From: Candidatus Dietzia intestinipullorum
GTDB taxonomy: Bacteria > Actinomycetota > Actinomycetes > Mycobacteriales > Mycobacteriaceae
DNA: 64,000 nt
Assembly: GCA_019119635.1 (NCBI GenBank)
Contig: DWWP01000019.1
Span: 1-64,000 of the forward strand
Direction: 5' to 3'
The notes below the pieces were generated by a model that was given only the letters and a program-made list of their open reading frames with translations, was not told where the DNA came from and did not search any database. The position numbers and the translations under genes were made by a program. Positions 59,247 through 64,000 of this stretch are shown piece by piece. Every line of letters begins with the position of its first letter. The stretch's first letter is position 1.

Positions 59247-60380
59247 TCACACCCCGGCGCGGTCCAGCGCGTCGGCGGTCAGTCTCCGGCCCAACTCGAT
59301 GATCCGCTCGGCGTGGTGGAAGTCGAAGGCCGAGCAGGCGTCCGACGGGACCTCGATGTGCACGTCCGGCCGGTTCCCCGCCATCCGATAGCCGGTGACG
59401 ATGCTCTCCATCGCCTCGATCGACTGCGTGACCACGTCGAAGATCCGCAGTGTCCCGGGGAGCGCGTCGAGGCCCTTCTCGTCCGCCATGTCCTCGGCCT
59501 CGTCGACGGCGACCTCCACCTCGTCCGACGGGGGCTCGTCCCCGGTGGCCGCCGTGACGTCCGCGGCGTCAGCGGCCGCGGTCTCGCCGTCCAGCCCGAA
59601 TCGGGCGGCGATGAGTCGCACCAGGTCGGCGTCGCGCACGTCCGCGGCGGCGGTCCGGATGCGGCCCGAGAGCCTGGCCGCCGTCGCCGACGCGGCCACG
59701 CCGCTCCGCTTTGCGGCCCCGCTGGCCTGTCCTGCCCCGCTCGCCTGTCCACCCTGGGGCGAGGGCGCGGGGTCGGCCTGCGCCGCCGACTCGTCCGGGT
59801 CAGAGCTCTCCTGGAACGTCGACCCCCGGATCCCCGAACGGCGCCCGTTGAGCGAGACCGCCAGGACCAGGTCGCTCTCCACGGAGGCCAGCGGCTCGAG
59901 GGGCACCGGGTTGGTGACGCCGCCGTCGATCATCAGCCGCCCACCCACGAGGGCCGGCGTGACCACGCTGGGGATGGCGAACGAGGCGCGCACGGCCACG
60001 TCGACGGGCCCGCGGGTGAACCAGACCTCCCTGCGGGCCCGGATGTCGGTGGCCACGGCCGTGTACGGGATGGGCAGGTCCTCGATCCGGACGTCGTCGA
60101 GCATCGCGCCGATCACGCCCATGATCCGATTGGCGCGGATCGCCCCGCCCCCGGCGAAGGAGACGTCGAGCAGCCGGAGGACGTCACGCTGGGACAGCCC
60201 CCGCACCCACGCCTCGAACTCGTCGAGCTTGCCGGCGGCCAGCAGTGCTCCCACGATCGCGCCCATCGAGGCGCCGGAGACGCCGACCACCTCGTGGCCG
60301 CGGGACTCGAGCTCGCGGATCGCCCCGATGTGTGCGTACCCGCGCGCCCCGCCGGAACCGAGCGCCAGCGCCACCCGCAT
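59247..60380 (-). CDS. Patatin-like phospholipase
   Basis: The 377-residue protein has a patatin domain: oxyanion LGSGGARGYAHIGAI at the N-terminus, the nucleophile GASMGAIVG near residue 37 and the catalytic aspartate in MIDGGVTNPVPLEPL. Between about residues 185 and 235 lies a low-complexity linker with repeated GQASGA units. The C-terminal part (from about residue 240) is acidic with an FDFHHAERIIELGRR end, typical of this group. Members hydrolyse phospholipids or neutral lipids. It stands upstream of tmsA on the same strand, 48 bp away. Confidence 0.9.
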   Translation of the reverse strand: MRVALALGSGGARGYAHIGAIRELESRGHEVVGVSGASMGAIVGALLAAGKLDEFEAWVRGLSQRDVLRLLDVSFAGGGAIRANRIMGVIGAMLDDVRIEDLPIPYTAVATDIRARREVWFTRGPVDVAVRASFAIPSVVTPALVGGRLMIDGGVTNPVPLEPLASVESDLVLAVSLNGRRSGIRGSTFQESSDPDESAAQADPAPSPQGGQASGAGQASGAAKRSGVAASATAARLSGRIRTAAADVRDADLVRLIAARFGLDGETAAADAADVTAATGDEPPSDEVEVAVDEAEDMADEKGLDALPGTLRIFDVVTQSIEAMESIVTGYRMAGNRPDVHIEVPSDACSAFDFHHAERIIELGRRLTADALDRAGV

Positions 60381-60493
60381 GCCACTACCCCCTTCGAGTC
60401 GTCTCAGTCCGGGTCGACCCGGGCCCCGGGTCCGAGGGACCGGGGCCCGCGTGACCGTCCGATCCGGAGGATACGCGCAGCCCTGCGGAAAAT

Positions 60494-60531
60494 GCGTGGC
60501 CACACGGGAATCGCGTGGCCCCGCGGGCATC
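60494..60531. repeat. Two tandem 19-bp repeats in a 250-bp intergenic region
   Basis: The region 60381-60630 lies between the divergent patatin and DUF4262 genes. It holds a long GC hairpin (60420-60449, one bulge) and these two 19-bp copies (60494-60512 and 60513-60531, sharing GCGTGGCC and CGGG..ATC). A GTTCG-N4-CGAAC dyad lies at 60586-60599. No small ORF is convincing here; the structure suggests regulatory sites, function unknown. Confidence 0.55.
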
Positions 60532-60630
60532 GCGGGCGGAGCCTGTCGTACCCGCGATCTACGTTGTGGACCGGATCGAGCACCTGTTCGATCGCGAACG
60601 AGACGCACACCAGAGAACCGAGGAGCCCTC

Positions 60631-61209
60631 ATGACCCGTAACGACCTCCCGTCCCGCACCGCCCACCTCCGCACCGCACGCGCGCTGACCGACCGCTCCC
60701 GCGCCAGGCGCCCGGGCCGACCGCGTGGCCGGGCCGCCCGGCGGTCCCGGGCGCCCGGCCCGGCGCTCGCCGGGGCCCGGGACCCGGAAATGGAGCGCGT
60801 CGCCCGCAACATCGCCCTCCACGGACTGCACCTGGTCCACGTGGGGGAGGGCTGCGACTGCGCGGACTGCACCGAGCCGGCCGCCCCGCCGGAGGAGCGG
60901 TTCGGCTACACGATCGGCCTAACCGCGCGCGGCCACCCCGAGCTGCTGGTCCGCGGGCTGGGCGCGCAGGAGACGGCCGAGCTGCTGAACCGGTGGGGCC
61001 GCACGGTCCTGGCCGGCGACGTGTTCGAGGAGGGCGACCTGCTGTGCGAGGGCCCCGGCGGGCCGACGTGGGAGCTGGGGCCGGTCTACCGTCAGGCGCG
61101 GACGCTCGCCTGGGCGACCCGCTACTACGGGCCCGACCGCCTGCGTCTCCGGCCGCCACTCGAGCTGAGGCCGAGCCGACAGCCCTGCATGTGCGGGAGG
61201 TGCGACTGA
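60631..61209 (+). CDS. DUF4262 domain protein
   Basis: The 192-residue protein has an Arg-rich low-complexity N-terminus (residues 1-50) and a DUF4262 domain with the defining FGYTIGLTARGHPELLVRGL. Cysteine pairs are notable: CDCADC near residue 75 and CMCGRC at the very end, which could bind metal. GAGGAGCCCTC is a good Shine-Dalgarno for the ATG. Its function is unknown; DUF4262 proteins occur in actinobacteria without established role. It is followed 34 bp later by aroD. Confidence 0.82.
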   Translation: MTRNDLPSRTAHLRTARALTDRSRARRPGRPRGRAARRSRAPGPALAGARDPEMERVARNIALHGLHLVHVGEGCDCADCTEPAAPPEERFGYTIGLTARGHPELLVRGLGAQETAELLNRWGRTVLAGDVFEEGDLLCEGPGGPTWELGPVYRQARTLAWATRYYGPDRLRLRPPLELRPSRQPCMCGRCD

Positions 61210-61231
61210 GCCGCGGGGTCCGCGGGCGTCG

Positions 61232-61237
61232 TAAGGT
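61232..61237 (+). promoter_or_regulatory. -10 box of a leaderless promoter for aroD
   Basis: TAAGGT is followed by exactly 6 nt and then the ATG of the dehydroquinase gene at 61244. No Shine-Dalgarno is present, so this gene probably has its own leaderless promoter despite the short gap to the DUF4262 gene. Confidence 0.55.
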
Positions 61238-61243
61238 CTAGCC

Positions 61244-62053
61244 ATGCCCAGGCTCGCCTTCGCCCCGGATGCGCGGTCTCCGTGGATCATCGTCCCGCTC
61301 ACCGCCGCCGACCTGCCGGGGCTGGAGTGGCAGGTGGCCGAGCTCGCGACCGCGGCTCACGCCCGGGGGGCGGCGACGCCGGTCGACGCGGTGGAGTGGC
61401 GCGTGGACCTCTACGAGCAGTTCACCGCCGGCGACGGGAGCGATCCCGCGCCGGCGGTGGCGGCCCTCGCCCGGCTCGCGGAGCTGCTCCCGGACACCCC
61501 CGTCCTCGCGACGCTGCGCACTCGCGCCGAGGGTGGTGCGAGCGAGCCTGCCCCGGAGCACTACGTGGGGCTGATCCGGGCGCTCGCCGCCTCGGGTCTG
61601 GCCGACGCCGTGGACGTGGAGTTCCGGCATCTCCGCGCGGCGGAGGCCATGGCGGCTGCCCACGACCACGGCACGCCGGTCGTGGCCTCCAGCCATGACT
61701 TCGCCGCGACCCCGGCCGAGCAGTCGATCGTCGCCCGACTCGAGGCGATGGAACACGCGGGCGCGGACGTGGCCAAGATCGCGGTGACGCCCACCTGCGC
61801 GGCGGACGTGGTCACGCTCATCGCCGCGACCGAACGGCGACACCGGGACGCGGGCATCCCGCTTGTCACGATGTCGATGGGGTCGCTCGGCGCGATCACC
61901 CGCATCGGCGGCGGGGTCTTCGGCTCCGCGGCCACGTTCGCGACAGTCGGGCCGGCCTCGGCCCCGGGCCAGCTGCCGGCCGCCGGGGTCCGGGCCGCAC
62001 TCGACCTCCTGGGCGGCGAGTCCCCCGCCCCGGACGGTAGCGCTCAGCCGTAG
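61244..62053 (+). CDS. aroD: Type I 3-dehydroquinate dehydratase
   Basis: The 269-residue TIM-barrel enzyme dehydrates 3-dehydroquinate to 3-dehydroshikimate through a Schiff base. Key elements are EWRVDLYE, PVLATLRTRAEGG, the histidine in ASSHDFAATPAEQ, the Schiff-base lysine in VAKIAVTPT and MSMGSLGAITRIGGGVFGSAATFA with the final SAPGQLP. All catalytic residues are retained. Most mycolata use the unrelated type II enzyme (AroQ) for the shikimate pathway, so this may be an extra, catabolic or acquired enzyme. Its 3' end overlaps the convergent SRPBCC gene by 10 nt. Confidence 0.93.
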   Translation: MPRLAFAPDARSPWIIVPLTAADLPGLEWQVAELATAAHARGAATPVDAVEWRVDLYEQFTAGDGSDPAPAVAALARLAELLPDTPVLATLRTRAEGGASEPAPEHYVGLIRALAASGLADAVDVEFRHLRAAEAMAAAHDHGTPVVASSHDFAATPAEQSIVARLEAMEHAGADVAKIAVTPTCAADVVTLIAATERRHRDAGIPLVTMSMGSLGAITRIGGGVFGSAATFATVGPASAPGQLPAAGVRAALDLLGGESPAPDGSAQP

Positions 62054-62484
62054 CGGCGCAGGACTTCTTTTCGCAGGTCCTTGGTGGCGACGTCGGCGAT
62101 CGTCTTCTGCGCCTTCTTGATCACCATGCCGGGGAGCTTGATCTTGAGGTCGACCTCGATATCGAACACGACGTGGGTGGTGCCGTCCCCGTTGTCGGTG
62201 AGGGTGTAGCGGGCGTTCTGCATCTTCTGCGCGCCGCTCTCCACGAGGGTCCAGGACACCTCACCGTCGTACCACTCGTACCGGATCACCATCTCGTCGG
62301 AGACGCCGAACTGGGCGACCTTCTCCCACACCACGATCGGCCAGCCCTCCTCGTCCGCCTCCCGGATCTCCACGCCCTTGTGGGCGTCGGACCAGTCGAC
62401 CAGGGATTCGACGTCTGCCATCACCTCCATGATCTCGGGGATGCCCGCCTCGATATCGGTCGTGGATTGCACTGACACAGCCAT
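62044..62484 (-). CDS. SRPBCC family protein (cyclase/dehydrase-like)
   Basis: The 146-residue single-domain START/SRPBCC fold protein starts with a beta strand of the type VSVQSTTDIEAGIPEIMEVMAD and has the WSDAHKGVEI region. A C-terminal amphipathic helix (KIKLPGMVIKKAQKTIADVATKDL) closes the cavity. The family binds hydrophobic ligands; mycobacterial relatives are annotated as cyclase/dehydrase or polyketide cyclase. TACTTT lies 7 nt before the ATG, suggesting leaderless initiation. It converges on aroD and is divergent from the DUF1697 gene. Confidence 0.88.
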   Translation of the reverse strand: MAVSVQSTTDIEAGIPEIMEVMADVESLVDWSDAHKGVEIREADEEGWPIVVWEKVAQFGVSDEMVIRYEWYDGEVSWTLVESGAQKMQNARYTLTDNGDGTTHVVFDIEVDLKIKLPGMVIKKAQKTIADVATKDLRKEVLRRYG

Positions 62485-62531
62485 GACCCGGAAAGTACCC
62501 GAGCGCGCGCCGCCTGTGTGAGGATCACCAC

Positions 62532-63077
62532 ATGAGCCGACGGGTCGCGCTGTTGCGGGGCATCAACGTGGGCAGGGCGGCGCGGATCGCGATGTCCGAC
62601 CTCGCCGCCTGCACCGAGGCTGCGGGCTGCACGGACGTGAGCACGGTGCTGGCCACCGGGAACGTGGTGTTCACCGATCCCCGCCCGCTCGACGAGCTCC
62701 GCGGGGTCCTCGAGGCGGCCTACTCGGAGCGCTTCGACTACACGGCGGTGGTGCAGGTCCTCGACCTCTGCGCCGTCGCCGCGGCGGTGGAGTCCTACCC
62801 CTTCGAGACGCTCGACCAGCATCACGACTACGTGGTGTTCTCCGACGACCCCGCGGTGACCGCGCGGGTCCTCGACGAGATGACCGCTGCTCTCGACGGC
62901 TCCCCGACCGGCGCTGTCGCCGCGGGGCCGGACTGCCTGCACTGGCGGATGGCCAAAGGCGAGACGCTCTCCTCGGCCGCCGGCAAGGTGCTCGATGGCC
63001 GGGAGAGCAAGCGTCATCTCACCACCAGGAATATCCGGACGCTACGGAAACTCCTCGCTGCCGACGCCGACCGGTGA
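62532..63077 (+). CDS. DUF1697 family protein
   Basis: The 181-residue protein has the DUF1697 opening ALLRGINVG and the STVLATGNVVF segment near residue 40, with DYVVFSDDP later. The C-terminal end KRHLTTRNIRTLRKLLA matches the family's conserved T-x-R-N-x-x-T-L-x-K motif. The function of the family is unknown. A GAGGAT Shine-Dalgarno precedes the ATG. Two other genes in the window, DUF4262 and SRPBCC, are similarly poorly understood single-domain proteins. Confidence 0.9.
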   Translation: MSRRVALLRGINVGRAARIAMSDLAACTEAAGCTDVSTVLATGNVVFTDPRPLDELRGVLEAAYSERFDYTAVVQVLDLCAVAAAVESYPFETLDQHHDYVVFSDDPAVTARVLDEMTAALDGSPTGAVAAGPDCLHWRMAKGETLSSAAGKVLDGRESKRHLTTRNIRTLRKLLAADADR

Positions 63078-63104
63078 GACCGGTCGGGCAGATCGGACAG
63101 GGAA

Positions 63105-63221
63105 TTACGGCGCCTCGACCGAGGCGCCGAGGGTGTCGACGCTTCCGGCGAGCGGTCCGAAGATCGCCGGGAAGATCGCGTCCCACATCTCCTGGATCTG
63201 ATCCATGTTGAACTCGGGCAT
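63105..63221 (-). CDS. 38-residue small protein of unknown function
   Basis: A short ORF encodes 38 residues beginning MPEFNMDQIQEMWDAIF and ending GASVEAP. It has a perfect AAGGAG Shine-Dalgarno 8 nt before the ATG. It has no signal peptide; residues 5-22 can form an acidic amphipathic helix with Trp13, Phe17 and Phe21 on one face, followed by a Gly/Ala/Ser-rich tail. The size, acidity and lack of a signal recall the small mycolata porin peptides (PorA/PorH), but I cannot show homology. Two dyads lie upstream and a hairpin covers its last codons. Confidence 0.6.
   Translation of the reverse strand: MPEFNMDQIQEMWDAIFPAIFGPLAGSVDTLGASVEAP
63109..63128. terminator. Perfect 9-bp hairpin at the 3' end of the small ORF
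   Basis: GGCGCCTCG at 63109-63117 and CGAGGCGCC at 63120-63128 are separated by AC. The hairpin overlaps the last seven codons of the minus-strand small ORF and lies 32 bp after the convergent DUF1697 gene. It could terminate both transcripts. Confidence 0.6.
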
Positions 63222-63250
63222 GCGCCACGCTCCTTATAGCCAGGGCGGCG

Positions 63251-63288
63251 TGCGGACGTTCCGCAGGACGCCGTGATCCCACGATCAC
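63251..63288. promoter_or_regulatory. Two dyads between the divergent small ORF and lipoprotein gene
   Basis: TGCGGA-N3-TCCGCA lies at 63251-63265 and GTGATC-N4-GATCAC at 63273-63288. Both are perfect inverted repeats in the 146-bp shared promoter region. A regulator-binding role is inferred from position. Confidence 0.5.
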
Positions 63289-63367
63289 AGGATTACCGCC
63301 GACGCGCGAGATCGCAACCCCCGCACCCCGGGGGCGCCAGCCGCCGGCGTGGCAGACTGCGCTGTCG

Positions 63368-63928
63368 ATGCGCCTCCGCCGACACCGCCCCGCCCTCGCA
63401 CTGGCCCTGGCGGTCGCGGCGGGACTGGCGTCGTGCTCCGTGGGCGAGAAGGACGCCGCGCCGACCAGCTCCGCCGGCAGCTCCGCGACCGCGTCATCGC
63501 CGGACCGGCAGACCTCGTCGTCGTCACCCCTCCCCCCGGTGGTCCCGGTGACCCCGCGGGCCCCGGGCACCGCCGACTCCGCATCCCCGTCGTCCTCCCC
63601 TCCTGCACCCACTCCGGCGGCCGGACCCCTGGTGGCGTCGGCTCGGTGGGCGGACTCGGCCTACGGCGCGACCCTCAAGGTCGCCCCGACCGAGGCCGGG
63701 CGCACGGCGAGCGGCCCCGCGGATGCCCGCGTCGCCTGGGAGGAGGTCCTCACTCTCGCCCCGGACGCCGACACGCCGGGGATGTGGGAGCAGTTCGACT
63801 GCCACTGGACCTGGGCGCGCCTTCTCGAGCCGGACAAGCCCACGTGGAACGTGGAGCCGTGGCGACCGGTGGTCGACGAGGGGCAGATGGTCGCCGAGGC
63901 GTGCAATCCGGGCGGCCCGGAGGTCTGA
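63368..63928 (+). CDS. DUF2599 domain lipoprotein
   Basis: The 186-residue secreted lipoprotein has an Arg-rich N-terminus and a lipobox LASC near residue 23. A long Ser/Pro/Thr-rich linker (residues 30-90) leads to a C-terminal DUF2599 domain with WADSAYGATLKVAPTEAGR, MWEQFDCHWTWARL, WNVEPWRPVV and a final cysteine in EACNPG. The two domain cysteines probably form a disulfide outside the membrane. Function is unknown; such proteins are typical of mycolata. A hairpin follows the stop. Confidence 0.88.
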   Translation: MRLRRHRPALALALAVAAGLASCSVGEKDAAPTSSAGSSATASSPDRQTSSSSPLPPVVPVTPRAPGTADSASPSSSPPAPTPAAGPLVASARWADSAYGATLKVAPTEAGRTASGPADARVAWEEVLTLAPDADTPGMWEQFDCHWTWARLLEPDKPTWNVEPWRPVVDEGQMVAEACNPGGPEV

Positions 63929-63931
63929 CGG

Positions 63932-63947
63932 CGGGCTCGTCAGCCCG
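63932..63947 (+). terminator. Short hairpin after the DUF2599 lipoprotein gene
   Basis: CGGGCT at 63932-63937 pairs with AGCCCG at 63942-63947 around CGTC, starting 3 bp after the stop codon. Position fits a terminator shared with the converging partial gene at the window end. Confidence 0.5.
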
Positions 63948-64000
63948 GTGGTCGGAGCAGGCCCGCCTCTGCGGCCCGCGTGGCGACCCCGGCCCGACTG
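63940..64000 (-). CDS. C-terminal end of a gene running in from the right window edge
   Basis: On the minus strand an open frame enters from the window edge and ends at a TGA at 63942-63940. The last residues read AGVATRAAEAGLLRPPG. The composition fits a real actinobacterial coding end, and an A-x-x-A-AGLL ending is common after helix-turn-helix domains, but 20 codons are too few to name a family. Confidence 0.3.
   Translation of the reverse strand, partial: SRAGVATRAAEAGLLRPPG

Noticed and set aside
57870-60641. A 923-codon plus-strand open frame opposite tmsA and the patatin gene
   Set aside because: It is antisense to two clearly recognisable genes, and its composition (Arg/Gly/Asp/Val/His rich, without motifs) is the usual mirror of GC-rich codon bias. 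The same applies to long antisense frames at 2250-3647, 9718-11169 and 25155-27275.
1-64000. CRISPR arrays, transposases, integrases, attachment sites, rRNA or tRNA genes
   Set aside because: No regularly spaced repeats with unique spacers, no recombinase-like proteins and no recognisable RNA genes were seen on reading both strands; the only tandem repeats are the short ones reported.

Overview
The window is one continuous stretch of very GC-rich chromosome with densely packed genes on both strands. I see no rRNA, tRNA, CRISPR array, insertion sequence or phage gene. The gene set is that of a mycolic-acid-type actinobacterium (Mycobacteriales): glucosyl-3-phosphoglycerate synthase, a SigK/RskA pair beside a fasciclin lipoprotein, tuberculostearic-acid genes, an L,D-transpeptidase lipoprotein, MMPL, IdeR/DtxR-type iron control, PIG-L deacetylases and many acyl-CoA dehydrogenases. 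The complete ectABC cluster points to a salt-adapted member. Dietzia is my best guess, by inference only.

Layout. 1-6 kb: a truncated NagZ-like GH3 hydrolase, Tag glycosylase, membrane proteins (6-TM, TRIC/UPF0126, GtrA), a Xi-class GST-like reductase and a DUF2332 protein. 6-12.8 kb: a PIG-L deacetylase behind a 25-bp tandem repeat, ectABC on the minus strand, a SulP transporter divergent from a MerR regulator, and an acyl-CoA dehydrogenase. 12.9-18.6 kb: a second PIG-L protein, a RES/Xre toxin-antitoxin pair with a repeat-rich promoter, the hisN-alkB-membrane protein run and an alpha/beta hydrolase. 18.7-31.5 kb: MFS and CDF transporters, the NfeD-SPFH pair, TetR with a palindromic operator, the hydrolase-MMPL-epimerase operon, and a tightly overlapping acyl-CoA dehydrogenase/kinase/phosphatase operon.

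31.6-45.5 kb: gpgS, two methyltransferases, a PnuC-type transporter behind a clear FMN riboswitch (so probably a riboflavin importer, RibM), a Rieske lipoprotein, a DapC-like aminotransferase, a siderophore-interacting protein behind an IdeR/DtxR box, a quinone oxidoreductase, an L,D-transpeptidase, a POT peptide transporter and two overlapping CNNM/CorC-like genes. 46-52.4 kb: an encapsulin operon with an encapsulated-ferritin cargo gene carrying a C-terminal targeting tag, a penicillin-binding lipoprotein, an SDR and a large acyl-CoA dehydrogenase. 52.4-59.2 kb: a fasciclin lipoprotein divergent from a molybdopterin oxidoreductase-sigK-rskA operon, then tmsA-tmsB. 59.2-64 kb: patatin, DUF4262, type I dehydroquinase, SRPBCC and DUF1697 proteins, a 38-residue small ORF, a DUF2599 lipoprotein and the end of one more gene.

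Functional themes are osmoprotection (ectoine), cell-envelope building (Ldt, PBP, GpgS, TmsAB, MMPL), iron handling (encapsulin/ferritin, siderophore reductase) and fatty-acyl catabolism. A second general feature is promoter architecture. Many starts sit 6-7 nt behind a TANNNT-like -10 box with no Shine-Dalgarno sequence, which indicates widespread leaderless transcription; this was used to choose several starts.
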